A stretch of 41,596 nucleotides of DNA from positions 1 to 41,596 of the forward strand of contig JAGVVH010000198.1 in the NCBI GenBank assembly GCA_019135895.1, read 5' to 3'. The translations under genes were made by a program, and so were the position numbers. Numbering within the stretch: the first letter of the stretch is position 1; each line of letters begins with the position of its first letter. Positions 7,121 to 16,615 of the stretch are shown here, one piece after another. The DNA comes from Bacteroidota bacterium. GTDB lineage: Bacteria; Bacteroidota; Bacteroidia; Bacteroidales; WCHB1-69. The notes under the pieces are model-generated. The model was not told the DNA's origin. It searched no databases and saw nothing but the letters and a program-made list of their open reading frames with translations.

Positions 7121-7212
7121 ATAAATGTATTTATATCGTTAAATATAAAAAATTAGCGCAAACTCTGTTAATAAAAAATGTGTCATAAACTATATTTTAT
7201 AGGAGAGATAAA

Positions 7213-8091
7213 ATGAAGGTTAATTTTGATAATCTTCGCCCCGAAGAGCGTAGAATAATATTGGTGGCATCAGATAGTACGTATAAGAATTTAACAAACA
7301 AAGTTGACTATTTTAAAACTCTTTTTTTTCTTACGCCTGGTGGCTATCTACATATTATTAGTGTGCTGTTAGGCAAATATCTAGCAAACAGCACATATCT
7401 CACTCCCGTATGGGAAAACATGCATTCGATAAGTAAACAATCTTGGTTTGGTCAAATGTTCACAAAAAAGAGGGAGATCCTTACCCCGCATTTATCACCC
7501 ACTGAAGCAATAAATAGATTCAAATTTGATTTGGGAGGTCCGGTGGATGGAACAGCATACATTCTCAATCCCTGCATTAAAGATCATTATTTGCTTCCGG
7601 CGATTGCAAACGAGCGAATGGCCCAGGAAAAATTAGTGGCCTTTAAAAGGATTGCTGAATCGTTGGGTGCAAAAACAATCATTATCGAATCAGGTGAATT
7701 GATTCAAAAGAGCATGGAAGGTAATGCATCATTGTCGTTGGCGGATAGTGCAGCTCAAATTGGTATTAACGCAAACTTTTCTTCATCAGGTACTGTCGAA
7801 AGGTGTATATATGCACAATATGACCAACCGAAAAAAGCACCTTTTTGTCCAGCAGAGCTCGAATCATGGCTTATACAGGAACCGTTATTAAGGTCGCTAG
7901 TCGATGGACGCTTGAAAGCCAATCAAATGAGTACAAAATTGGTACTGAAATTTACTGATGCTATTGATGTTTATGCTAATGCAACAGGAGAACTCGCAGG
8001 AAAAGGAATAAATGTTGGTGGCAGCTACAAAGATGTTATAGATAGTTCTTGGAGTCTTGACATTGAATTTTGGCCTAAGATGAAAAAGTAA
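7213..8091 (+). CDS. unknown protein, first gene of the dynamin block
   Basis: 292 residues, soluble, with a mixed alpha/beta pattern. There is a hydrophobic patch at about 35-60 (LFFLTPGGYLHIISVLLGKYL) that could be a membrane-associating helix. The middle region GGPVDGTAYILNPCIKDHYLLP is followed by helices containing LGAKTIIIESGELIQ. The last 80 residues are predicted beta-rich. No catalytic motif is recognised. AGGAGAG stands 7 bases before the ATG after a 92-base AT-rich gap, which makes this a likely first gene of the transcript running to 16855. Confidence 0.7.
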   Translation: MKVNFDNLRPEERRIILVASDSTYKNLTNKVDYFKTLFFLTPGGYLHIISVLLGKYLANSTYLTPVWENMHSISKQSWFGQMFTKKREILTPHLSPTEAINRFKFDLGGPVDGTAYILNPCIKDHYLLPAIANERMAQEKLVAFKRIAESLGAKTIIIESGELIQKSMEGNASLSLADSAAQIGINANFSSSGTVERCIYAQYDQPKKAPFCPAELESWLIQEPLLRSLVDGRLKANQMSTKLVLKFTDAIDVYANATGELAGKGINVGGSYKDVIDSSWSLDIEFWPKMKK

Positions 8092-8122
8092 ATTACAATG
8101 ACCAAGGAGATCCTATTTTAAA

Positions 8123-8602
8123 ATGGATGGGACTGTTAAGTATTGTGTTGTAAAAAAGTATAAAAAAAGACAGCCTGCTTATACCCATCTGTTGTTTGTC
8201 CCGATAGACCCGCAAAAATATATGTATCTGGCACTCATTGGCAAGGATATTGATGATGTGCCCAATACATATGCCGCCCAGTTATTGGTTAAATTGCCGG
8301 AGGAAATAACGGAACAAACAATCCAGGGAGAACATGATTACTTCGGCAGACATTTTATCGAAGTTGAAGCTTTGAATTGCAAATCGTCCAATCCTGCTCA
8401 GGGCCAATATCTTATCGATATTCCTCAAAAAGGAAATTACATTAGGTCAGACATAGAAATTGAATATCAACTTGAACTTAGCACGGTTGAGAGAAGAGTT
8501 TATTTGCTAAAGGGAGAATTAAATATAATCTCCGGTGATGTAACAAGCGAAGACTTTGACCATAAACCGATAACAGCCGTTGAGGGTGAGGGTGGTTCTT
8601 AA
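8123..8602 (+). CDS. unknown beta-rich protein
   Basis: 159 residues, no signal peptide or membrane helix. Strand-rich sequence with repeated short hydrophobic runs (THLLFVPI, MYLALIG, AQLLVKLP, HFIEVEAL) and an acidic, glycine-rich tail. I recognise no domain. It is 31 bases downstream of the 7213 gene and 36 bases upstream of the small Cys-rich gene, in the same orientation, with AAGGAGA before its start, so it belongs to the same unit. Confidence 0.65.
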   Translation: MDGTVKYCVVKKYKKRQPAYTHLLFVPIDPQKYMYLALIGKDIDDVPNTYAAQLLVKLPEEITEQTIQGEHDYFGRHFIEVEALNCKSSNPAQGQYLIDIPQKGNYIRSDIEIEYQLELSTVERRVYLLKGELNIISGDVTSEDFDHKPITAVEGEGGS

Positions 8603-8638
8603 TCTTGTATTTCATTATTTAAGAAAAAGGAGAAAGTA

Positions 8639-8857
8639 ATGGCTACATATGGCCAATACAGGGTTACCGAAAAAAAATGTGCAACATGCATGTTCTGGTC
8701 GGGAGGACGAACAATTGATTCACGCGCTTATAAACCATATTTTGTGAATGCAGATTCCAAAAAAGCTGATTGCTTAGTACAAAAAGGAAGAACTTCAACC
8801 GCTGCAACATACTGCCCAAAATGGCAACAATGGGAGAAGTTGTTTTGTTCAAAATAA
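8639..8857 (+). CDS. small cysteine-rich, possibly zinc-binding protein
   Basis: 72 residues. The Cys pattern is C14-x2-C17 (KKCATCMFW), then C45 in KKADCLV, C59 in TYCPKW and C70 near the end. CxxC followed by a separated pair is consistent with one bound zinc ion. AAGGAGA lies 7 bases before the ATG. Small zinc proteins in such operons may be adaptors or DNA/RNA-binding factors; which one cannot be said here. It directly precedes the first dynamin gene (24 bases). Confidence 0.7.
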   Translation: MATYGQYRVTEKKCATCMFWSGGRTIDSRAYKPYFVNADSKKADCLVQKGRTSTAATYCPKWQQWEKLFCSK

Positions 8858-8881
8858 CATTATTTAATTGAAAGTATACTT

Positions 8882-11485
8882 ATGTATAAAGGATTTACGG
8901 ATGATAATGACAATTTAGAGTATTTGATGAATTCTGATGAATCGTCAGACTACAATATTAATAATATAATTAATGCTACAAAAAAGCCCACACTTGATAA
9001 TTTATTACAATTTGTTAAGCAATCAATAGAAGTTCTATCCTCTGATAAAGATATTCTTAAACACTTTACCCCCGAATTAAACTGGCTTAAAGACCATCTT
9101 GAAGTCTGGCAATTACATGAATGGCGTGTAGCAATTATTGGGATTACGTCATCAGGTAAATCAACTCTTATAAATGCACTTCTAAATGATAATCTACTTC
9201 CTGAAAAAGTAAAGCCCAGCACAAATTGTTTTGTCCTTTGTCGCTATGGGAAAAAGGACAAAGCTGTCATTCATTTTAAGGATGGAAAAACGGAAGAAAT
9301 TGATAACGTTAATAAAATAAAAGAAAGGATCAAAATATTAACAGATGAAGAAACCAATCCAGGGAACAATAAATGCGTAAAGGAAATTGAACTGTACTGG
9401 CCTAAATTCATTTTGGGCGAAGGGGTTGTTCTAATAGACACTCCGGGACTTGATGCTTATAAGCTTGAAAGACATGAAATAATGACAATGCAAATGCTGC
9501 ATGATCTAGTTGATGCGGTCATTTTTCTGACTACGGCTAAGGCTAATACCGATGGAGTGATAGCAAAATATTTAGATACGATTGCAAATCAAAAAAAACC
9601 GCTGCTGCTTGTTCAAAACATGATCGATAGCATTGTACCGTTACCTGGCAAGCAAAATGGTTTACATTATGAAAAAAAGAGTCGCTCAGAGGTAGCTAAT
9701 GATCATTTGTTGAGACTGCAAAAGCTATTAAAAAAGGCAAATTTATCCGGCAAGTCGTCAGTTATGCAAATTTCAGCTTTGTGGGCATTAAATGGCAGAC
9801 TTGAAGAGTCTCATATACATGATCTTGTAAGTAATGTTAAAAACTATCTTTCTGATCTTGAACCGAAATTATTTGAAAATCGATACAATCAACTTTTGAA
9901 AGAATTAGAAAGAACTGTATCTAGTGAAAATGCAATAATAGAAGCATCGCCCAGTTGTTCTTTTGAAAAGGAACTTAAGAGTTTCGGAAATATAGAGAAA
10001 GAGATAAAAGTTTCGTATGATGAACTAAAACAAGAAATTCAAAAAATAATTGAAGCGGCAAGAAAGCGCAGAGATAAATTCAGTGATGAACTTGATAATT
10101 TAAGTAAAAGACAGACGGCAGAAGCTAGGCAAATTGCAGAAAACGTAAATAAATGGCTTGATAGTATTCCCGCGAACCTAGGGGAAGCATATAATGTCTT
10201 TAAAAAAGATTTTGGAAAATACTATTCAAAATTTAATCTCACCAATGAAGACATGAGAAACGAAATAACACATTCTTATAGAGCCAACTTGATAGTTCCA
10301 GTTGAGTACCACACAGAGACTGCGCACAGAAAGAATACAACAATGCGTTCTGCAATTGCACGCTTTTTTGACTCTGACAGTTTTCTTGGGTCACCTGCTT
10401 ATAAAACCACTCAAAAAACATATGAGGACATTGATATTGATAAATTCATATCTGCTTTTAAAAGAATAGCTGGAAAAGAAATAGACTGGTTGGAAAAAGA
10501 AGCACAACCATTTATTCATAGGCAAATAGATGCATGGTGCGAAAAGTTACAAAAAGAAATTAATAGACAAAAAAAATCAATCAATAATAAAATTGAATCT
10601 ATTGTAACTGCAGAAAAACGTATAAATGCTGTTAATAAAATTAATGTAATTTGTGAAGAAATAAAAAAAATTACTGATAAATCTTCTGAATTATTGTCAA
10701 CAACTAATGAATCTTCTGACGTTTTTCAAAAGGAACAGAAAACAGAACTTGAAGTGTCATCATATGCCTTGAGCCTTTTGAAGTTAGCCGGTTTTATTAC
10801 AAAGCGAAAATTTATTGCAGTACGTAATGCCTTGCTTAAAAGGGTTGATAAAAAGTTGTCTCGTAATATTCTTATTTGGGGATTTGACAATGAAAGCCTT
10901 GAAAGATTTATTAATATTTATTGGTTTGATCAATTTCAACGCAAACATTTAGAAAATTTCAGTTTAAACGTGCCAAACAGAAATAGTGATTTTGATGAAG
11001 TTATTGCTCTTTCTGGACAAGAAGATTGTGTAGCACAATTGAAAGTAGCTGAAAAATTCATGAATAAGCCGGCCGTTATATTTATTATTCTCGATGCAAT
11101 GCAAACCGGATCAACGCAAAACCAGATTGTCAGATCGGGGATATTACCTGTATTAAAAAAAGAGAAAGGTCTTTTTTTAGTAATTCAGGAAATTTGTTCT
11201 CTCGCAAATTCTGATAAGCTTGCAGAGGGCATCAAAGAGTTACGTCGCATTGCTGATGATTTCAATCTTAACGTTAACGGTATTCTTGCAAATGATGACC
11301 GACTAGTTATGACTGCACTGTCCGATAGTCTTTTTATAAATGGCACCCGTCTGAAGACTGTAGCTGATGAAACGAAATGGCTTGGTGACTTTGACGAATT
11401 CTGTCAAAATGAACAGATTAAAACGAATGTTTCAAATACGATACGCTATTTTAGAGAACAAAACTGCATGAATAAAAAACCATAA
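8882..11485 (+). CDS. dynamin-like GTPase A (large, 867 aa)
   Basis: A bacterial dynamin-superfamily protein, a GTPase expected to assemble on membranes. After an 80-residue N-terminal helical part come G1 GITSSGKS (residues 87-94), G3 DTPG (186-189) and an NMID G4-like motif (246-249) that stands for NKxD. Residues 330-650 are long charged helices, probably coiled coil. No clear hydrophobic paddle is seen. The last 160 residues (from about 700) read as a separate alpha/beta domain with AVIFIILDAMQTGSTQNQIVRS and GLFLVIQEI; I do not recognise it. The ribosome site is weak, so translation may depend on the upstream gene. The next gene starts 12 bases after its stop. Confidence 0.85.
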   Translation: MYKGFTDDNDNLEYLMNSDESSDYNINNIINATKKPTLDNLLQFVKQSIEVLSSDKDILKHFTPELNWLKDHLEVWQLHEWRVAIIGITSSGKSTLINALLNDNLLPEKVKPSTNCFVLCRYGKKDKAVIHFKDGKTEEIDNVNKIKERIKILTDEETNPGNNKCVKEIELYWPKFILGEGVVLIDTPGLDAYKLERHEIMTMQMLHDLVDAVIFLTTAKANTDGVIAKYLDTIANQKKPLLLVQNMIDSIVPLPGKQNGLHYEKKSRSEVANDHLLRLQKLLKKANLSGKSSVMQISALWALNGRLEESHIHDLVSNVKNYLSDLEPKLFENRYNQLLKELERTVSSENAIIEASPSCSFEKELKSFGNIEKEIKVSYDELKQEIQKIIEAARKRRDKFSDELDNLSKRQTAEARQIAENVNKWLDSIPANLGEAYNVFKKDFGKYYSKFNLTNEDMRNEITHSYRANLIVPVEYHTETAHRKNTTMRSAIARFFDSDSFLGSPAYKTTQKTYEDIDIDKFISAFKRIAGKEIDWLEKEAQPFIHRQIDAWCEKLQKEINRQKKSINNKIESIVTAEKRINAVNKINVICEEIKKITDKSSELLSTTNESSDVFQKEQKTELEVSSYALSLLKLAGFITKRKFIAVRNALLKRVDKKLSRNILIWGFDNESLERFINIYWFDQFQRKHLENFSLNVPNRNSDFDEVIALSGQEDCVAQLKVAEKFMNKPAVIFIILDAMQTGSTQNQIVRSGILPVLKKEKGLFLVIQEICSLANSDKLAEGIKELRRIADDFNLNVNGILANDDRLVMTALSDSLFINGTRLKTVADETKWLGDFDEFCQNEQIKTNVSNTIRYFREQNCMNKKP

Positions 11486-11497
11486 TTTGGAGGAAGA

Positions 11498-11950
11498 ATG
11501 ACTGATAAAGATAAAATAAAAATAATTGTGGACGATGAGACACGAGATGCTATTGATGACATAATAAGAATATTTGATGAACGTTTTAAAAATCCAGAAT
11601 GGGCAAATACATTTGTCGAAGAGATTAAAAGTCATAGTGAAAGTACAAAAACCAGTCTCAAAAATGAAATTATCGCTGACATTTCGCAAAAATTAGAAAA
11701 GATTGAAGTCAAGTTATCGGAGACACAGACATGTTGCCAGAAAATTGGAGGCGATATCATCTCAGTCAAATCACAATTGACCTCAACAGATGAGAAATTG
11801 TTTGATCATGATTCGAAACTAGACGGCCGGCTGAAGCAATTGGCAGAACAATTGCTTCAAAAGCATGAAGATTTAATAGTGCAACAAGGCAAGATACTTG
11901 ACCATATTGCCTTGCCGTGGTGGAAAAAAATATTAGGAGGTCGCGTATGA
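11498..11950 (+). CDS. coiled-coil protein between two dynamin genes
   Basis: 150 residues, almost entirely helical with heptad-like spacing (KLEKIEVKLSETQ, KLDGRLKQLAEQLLQ). A CC pair lies at about residues 78-79 and a short amphipathic/aromatic end LPWWKKILGG may touch membrane. GGAGGAAG precedes the ATG. Its stop overlaps the start of the second dynamin gene by four bases (ATGA), a strong sign of translational coupling and probably of a fixed subunit ratio. Likely role by inference: a partner or scaffold for the GTPases. Confidence 0.75.
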   Translation: MTDKDKIKIIVDDETRDAIDDIIRIFDERFKNPEWANTFVEEIKSHSESTKTSLKNEIIADISQKLEKIEVKLSETQTCCQKIGGDIISVKSQLTSTDEKLFDHDSKLDGRLKQLAEQLLQKHEDLIVQQGKILDHIALPWWKKILGGRV

Positions 11951-13860
11951 AAAATGAAACATTGGCAACTTATTTGCGTAATGCTGAGCTAGCGAAGCTG
12001 GTTGACCATTACCTTGCATCAAAAAACAATGAAAAAGAATGCAACGCGACAACTCTTTATCCAATATTTGCTGAGCGTCTTTGCTCACAACGTTTTATAT
12101 TACCATTGACAGGCGTCCAGGGAAGCGGCAAAAGCACTCTTTTGAACGCGCTTGCCTTTGATGACACGGTTATGCCCATTGAGGCTGACGAAACAACCTG
12201 TGTTCCCGTTGAAATCGTCTGGTCTTCCAGTCCCAGCAAAGAGGCACGAATTTTGTTCAGCGACAACAGAGAAGAACGGATTCCTGCAAATGAAGAAAAG
12301 TTAGCACTTTTTGTCAACAATAATTACAACCCAGGAAATGAAAAAGGAGTTGACAGGGTCATTCTGGAATCCGACTGTGATATTCTAAAGACAGGTATTG
12401 TGCTTGTTGATTTGCCGGGTGTTGGCAGTCTGACAACTAGGAACGTTGAAACAACAAAAAAATATCTTGATGAGTCTATCGGGGTAATGTTTTTATTAAG
12501 AACAATTCCAACTCTTACTAAGTCTGATTCTATATTTATATCTTTTCAGTGGGTTCGGTTTCAGATGGCTATTTTCATCCAAAATTGGTGGCAGGGTGAA
12601 ACGCCTGAAACATTGAAAGAAGTTGAAGAAGCCCGTGAATATAATATTAAAGTATTAAAAGATATTGCACGAAGCTGTCGCATAAAGCTCAATGGCGATC
12701 CTGAAATATATGTTGTAAATGCTTATGGTGCATATAAAGGTGCGCTGGAAAAAGATGCCGCGATGATTAATGAATCGGGCATCCAGGCGCTCAAGAAGGA
12801 ATTGAACCATTTAGCAAAGACATGGCCTATTGCTCTGCAAGAAACTTATAAAACAGTGTTGTTAAATAATCTACGTGAAACACTTGATGAGATAGGTCAC
12901 CGTCTAAAAGAACTTTCGGAGGATACTAAAACACTGAATGAAAACATAGAATCTGAGGAAATTCGATTTGATAAATATATTACGGACATTAAGGAAAAAT
13001 TTGAAAAGGTAAAAAAGGACGCAGACATTTTTCTACAGGAACAAACGGGTGTTTTAAATGCGTGGAAAAATAAAACAGCTGAAAACCTGAGAAACAATAT
13101 GCGAACAAAGATGAGAGCGGGAATTGTCGATGGACCTCGTCTCGAACGTGCTATTCAGGACGAAGAAACAGTTGTTTTTGAGGAAATATTTGCTTGCATT
13201 CAGGAAGCAATATTCAGTTTTCATGATAAAATAAGAGAAAATTTAGATGATATTCCTGCATGGAAGTCCCAAAAAGAAAGTAAAATACATACTGTGAGAA
13301 AACCCGAGGCACGAAAATATGAGACCCTTGCTCCGACAGTTTTGAGCAGTGGTGGTGGTATTGCAGGTGGACTAGCTGGCGGAGTGGCAGGTGCCACATT
13401 GGCTGTAAAAACAGGCACAGTGACAGCTGCTGCGGCAGCAAAGATTGGCGCCGCGTTAGGCATGAGTGCTGGACCAGTTGGAGCTGCCGTAGGTGCAGTT
13501 GTGGGGAGTGTTGTTGGTGTGCTGGTCGGATATTTTATAGGGAAAAAAGCAAAAGAAAAAGTTACGGAGAATCGCGGGGAGAAGGTCAAAGAACAAGTCT
13601 TTAATGCCATTCAGCTTTTTACTGACGAAACAGCAACCGATCTGAAAAAAGACATTAAAGAATTTATAGATAAAATAATTGAATGTATCAATGCTTTTCA
13701 AGCACAACAGATATTGCATTTTGAAGAAGATAAAAAGCGTAAGGTTCAGACATTAAATCAAAGTGTTGAAGAAAAAGAAAAACAAAAAGAATTATTGAGC
13801 TCTGACCTTAAACACGTAAATAAATACCTTTCGGATATTGAAAAGGAGAATTCTTTATAA
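11947..13860 (+). CDS. dynamin-like GTPase B with glycine-zipper membrane region
   Basis: 637 residues from ATG 11947, chosen because it overlaps the previous stop (ATGA) and has TAGGAGG 6 bases upstream. G1 is GVQGSGKS (56-63), a Thr-rich switch I lies near 83-84 and G3 is DLPG (155-158). No NKxD is obvious; VVNA at about 256-259 may replace it. Residues 310-450 and 560-635 are long helices. Residues 463-532 are hydrophobic and Gly/Ala-rich with repeated G-x3-G steps (GGIAGGLAGGVAGATLA, then VGAAVGAVVGSVVGVLVG), a membrane-inserting hairpin as in other bacterial dynamins. Its TAA overlaps the next ATG by one base. Confidence 0.85.
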   Translation: MKNETLATYLRNAELAKLVDHYLASKNNEKECNATTLYPIFAERLCSQRFILPLTGVQGSGKSTLLNALAFDDTVMPIEADETTCVPVEIVWSSSPSKEARILFSDNREERIPANEEKLALFVNNNYNPGNEKGVDRVILESDCDILKTGIVLVDLPGVGSLTTRNVETTKKYLDESIGVMFLLRTIPTLTKSDSIFISFQWVRFQMAIFIQNWWQGETPETLKEVEEAREYNIKVLKDIARSCRIKLNGDPEIYVVNAYGAYKGALEKDAAMINESGIQALKKELNHLAKTWPIALQETYKTVLLNNLRETLDEIGHRLKELSEDTKTLNENIESEEIRFDKYITDIKEKFEKVKKDADIFLQEQTGVLNAWKNKTAENLRNNMRTKMRAGIVDGPRLERAIQDEETVVFEEIFACIQEAIFSFHDKIRENLDDIPAWKSQKESKIHTVRKPEARKYETLAPTVLSSGGGIAGGLAGGVAGATLAVKTGTVTAAAAAKIGAALGMSAGPVGAAVGAVVGSVVGVLVGYFIGKKAKEKVTENRGEKVKEQVFNAIQLFTDETATDLKKDIKEFIDKIIECINAFQAQQILHFEEDKKRKVQTLNQSVEEKEKQKELLSSDLKHVNKYLSDIEKENSL

Positions 13861-15743
13861 TGAATAAAAACTCCGCAGTGCGTATTTCCGAAAAATTGGA
13901 AATACTTTTTGATTCCATCAGCGATAAAGAACGGCTTGCTTTGATTCGCCTGATTAAACATCGTCTCCGCAATCCTCAATCTTATGTGACAATTATTGGA
14001 GAAACCAGCACAGGCAAGTCTTCGCTCATTAACAGCCTCTTTCAGAGGCAGTTGCTACCGGTTTCAGCCCCACCAACCACGGCAATAGTGACACATGTCG
14101 CATGCCTTGATATAGCAGAAGATAAATATTTCGCTATTTACAGGGATGCAACTCAGGATGCAATAAGCAGGGGGAAATTTGTTTCCTTGAGTGTTTCACC
14201 TAATGAAGAAAGGGATTTACTGCGCCTCCAAGTCCGTGCGAAACCAGTAGAAACACACTTTTACGGGTTGAATATATTTGATACGCCAGGATACAATTCC
14301 TTATTGGCTGAACACGAGGAAGTGCTCCGCTCGTTTCTTCCCCAAAGTGATGTTATTATATTTGTTGTTACTTATCGCACCGGTTTTGGCTCAACTGATA
14401 AAGAACAGACACAGGATCTTCTTGATGTAGTTTTTTCTTCAACAGAACACGTCGATGAAATTCCAATAATATTAGTGGTTAATAAATCTCCTGCTGCAGT
14501 TGATGAAAATGATAACCGTCTTCGCGAGATTCTGTCGAATGTTCATGATTCAATACACAATATTCCCAAACTTGTTTTAGTAGATCATGCAAGTGCGCCC
14601 GAAAATGGTGATCAGTCTGAAAATTCGGCAGAGCATCCTATTCCTAATGCCAATGAACTATGGAAAGAAGTTGCCGGCATTGTCGAGAAACCAGAAATGC
14701 AAATTCGCGTCAAAGAAAAATTAATTACTATGATGATAGACCTCATAGATGATGCAGACGCCGCTGCCGAAAGAGAAGAAATAACACTTTCAGCAAGCAC
14801 TGAAGAATTAAAAACTATTGAGGAACAGATTCGCGCATTACAGAAAGCGCGCGATGAATCGTTAAAAGAAATTGAAAAAACTATCAAGCGGCTTGAATTA
14901 CTGTTACCGAAATTGATAAATCACCTTGCGTTGGAAATGTATAAAAAAGCGGCTTGTGAAATAGAAAAATCAGACAAATGGCTTGATTTAGGCGAGTTTT
15001 GTGCTCAGTGGATAACTGCACATGTATTGCCTTATGAGGTTCGTCTAGCAGCGAAATCCGTTGAAGATATGATTGCCCGGGAAATGGAAGCACTCAACAA
15101 AAGGCTTGAAGATCTTGCCAATACTGCAATTAAAAAGGTTAATGATCTTGTGAAAGTGAAAAACGATATAACTGCTCGTTTTGCCCAAAATATCGCAAAA
15201 GTGCTTTTACAGCGTATTGGAGGAAATGCTTTACAGAATGTCCTTCGTGGACTCGGCGGCATTGGCGGCACTGCAGCTGGTGCCGGCAATCTTGTTAAAA
15301 TGGCGGTTTCACGACTTGGCAAGGTTTTCGGTCAGACTTTCAGCCGCCAAGTTTATACCAATATTGGAAAAACATTCACAAAACAATTTCTAAAGAGGCT
15401 GAATGTTGCCATACAAATTGTTGTTGACACAATTATTTATATCCGTCAGGCACAAACATGGCAGCGAAAGTTGAAAGAAAAAGTGGAGGAAGCGATCAAT
15501 AATTGGAAGGATGGAGATGAAGAGGATATTGGTGTTATAGATGACTTAATTAAAAATCAATTACCTGATATAAAAAAGAACAATGATTCGGACGTGTGTT
15601 CATTTTATGATGACCTTATAAATAACGAAAGCATAAGTCGTGATGAAAGGCAGTCAAATACAGAGCAAGATTTGGCATCAATTCAAAGGATACGGTCTGA
15701 GTTTAAACAACTTCGTCAACAATTAGTATCTTTGAAAAAATAA
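13860..15743 (+). CDS. dynamin-like GTPase C
   Basis: 627 residues. G1 is GETSTGKS (47-54), switch I PTTA (72-75), G3 DTPG (141-144) and G4 VVNK (206-209, NKSP in place of NKxD). Helices at 300-370 include a coiled-coil stretch. A hydrophobic Gly-rich segment at about 460-480 (NVLRGLGGIGGTAAGAGNL) is a candidate membrane-binding tip, followed by a basic region. The start overlaps the stop of GTPase B (TAATG), so B and C are very likely made together and may form a hetero-oligomer, as paired bacterial dynamins do. It resembles neither A nor B closely outside the G domain. Confidence 0.85.
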   Translation: MNKNSAVRISEKLEILFDSISDKERLALIRLIKHRLRNPQSYVTIIGETSTGKSSLINSLFQRQLLPVSAPPTTAIVTHVACLDIAEDKYFAIYRDATQDAISRGKFVSLSVSPNEERDLLRLQVRAKPVETHFYGLNIFDTPGYNSLLAEHEEVLRSFLPQSDVIIFVVTYRTGFGSTDKEQTQDLLDVVFSSTEHVDEIPIILVVNKSPAAVDENDNRLREILSNVHDSIHNIPKLVLVDHASAPENGDQSENSAEHPIPNANELWKEVAGIVEKPEMQIRVKEKLITMMIDLIDDADAAAEREEITLSASTEELKTIEEQIRALQKARDESLKEIEKTIKRLELLLPKLINHLALEMYKKAACEIEKSDKWLDLGEFCAQWITAHVLPYEVRLAAKSVEDMIAREMEALNKRLEDLANTAIKKVNDLVKVKNDITARFAQNIAKVLLQRIGGNALQNVLRGLGGIGGTAAGAGNLVKMAVSRLGKVFGQTFSRQVYTNIGKTFTKQFLKRLNVAIQIVVDTIIYIRQAQTWQRKLKEKVEEAINNWKDGDEEDIGVIDDLIKNQLPDIKKNNDSDVCSFYDDLINNESISRDERQSNTEQDLASIQRIRSEFKQLRQQLVSLKK

Positions 15744-15769
15744 ATTTATTTATTGAAGGGGAAAATAGT

Positions 15770-16219
15770 ATGAATGAAGATAATTTTAATCTGCCGCAGA
15801 GAAAAGTTCTTGAACCTGAAATATTGTCAAATGAACAAAGTATCAATAATGGTGGTAAATATAAATTTACTGAAAAACAGATGGACACAATTGTTGATGC
15901 AGCAGCAAAATCAGCTCCAGACATGATTAATGTTGTCAAAGATGTAGTGGCAATTATTAAAATGCGGGAACAGGCTGATGCAGATGTAAAAACCATTGAG
16001 GCGAGAACACAACAATATGTTAAACAACTTCAAAAAGATATAGAAAAAATAAAAGAGGAAGGGGAAAAAATTAAAACACAAGGTGAAGTAGTAGTGCGTG
16101 TTCTTAGCCAATTATCTAATATAGTAAATAATATTCCCGATAGTGATGCATTATCAAGACATAGGTTGATCGATCAACTCAGTGATATAATAGAGATGTC
16201 CGTTAAGAACGGAAGCTAA
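15770..16219 (+). CDS. helical/coiled-coil protein after the dynamin genes
   Basis: 149 residues, charged and helical. A conserved-looking N-terminal part (FTEKQMDTIVDAAAKSAPDM) is followed by a coiled coil at about 65-110 (KQLQKDIEKIKEEGEKIKTQ) and a short acidic helix (LIDQLSDIIEMS). AGGGG stands about 8 bases before the ATG. No enzymatic motif or family is recognised. It is 26 bases after GTPase C and in the same transcript by orientation and spacing. Confidence 0.7.
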   Translation: MNEDNFNLPQRKVLEPEILSNEQSINNGGKYKFTEKQMDTIVDAAAKSAPDMINVVKDVVAIIKMREQADADVKTIEARTQQYVKQLQKDIEKIKEEGEKIKTQGEVVVRVLSQLSNIVNNIPDSDALSRHRLIDQLSDIIEMSVKNGS

Positions 16220-16233
16220 GTTAATTTCAATTT

Positions 16234-16563
16234 ATGATGGATATATTTTCAATAAGCAAAGAAATGATTGCCCTTATAAGGGCAAAGCAAATTGAGGCTG
16301 CTGCTGAACGTGTTAGAATAGCTTTAAGAATATATAATGAAAAAATATTTAAAGAACGATCAGAAAAAATTACTGTTATTAATCGCAATATACAGTTTAT
16401 AAAAAAACAACAAAAAAAATTGTTGGAACTTGTGAACGCTTTGCCACAAGAAGAACGAATCTTCGCAGAACATCAGATAAAGGAAGTGCTCAATCAAATT
16501 TATACGGATGAACTCTGCAGACTAAAAGCAGAAAAAAGAAGATGTTCTAAACCACCTTCTTAA
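16234..16563 (+). CDS. small helical protein
   Basis: 109 residues, nearly all helix and rich in Lys, Arg, Glu and Gln, with a run KKQQKKLLELVNALPQEER. The short hydrophobic N-terminus (MMDIFSISKEMIALIRAKQ) is amphipathic. No family is recognised. It starts 14 bases after the previous stop. A short hairpin, CCACCT/AGGTGG (16552-16571), spans its stop codon. Confidence 0.6.
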   Translation: MMDIFSISKEMIALIRAKQIEAAAERVRIALRIYNEKIFKERSEKITVINRNIQFIKKQQKKLLELVNALPQEERIFAEHQIKEVLNQIYTDELCRLKAEKRRCSKPPS

Positions 16564-16615
16564 TCAGGTGGATTTGAGACATTTTAAAATAACGAATCTA
16601 AAAAAGGATTAATCA

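Noticed and set aside
13221..13610. 129-codon minus-strand frame opposite the glycine-zipper of dynamin B
   Set aside because: Its Pro/Thr/Ala repeats are just the complement of the Gly/Ala-rich coding strand; no start signal.
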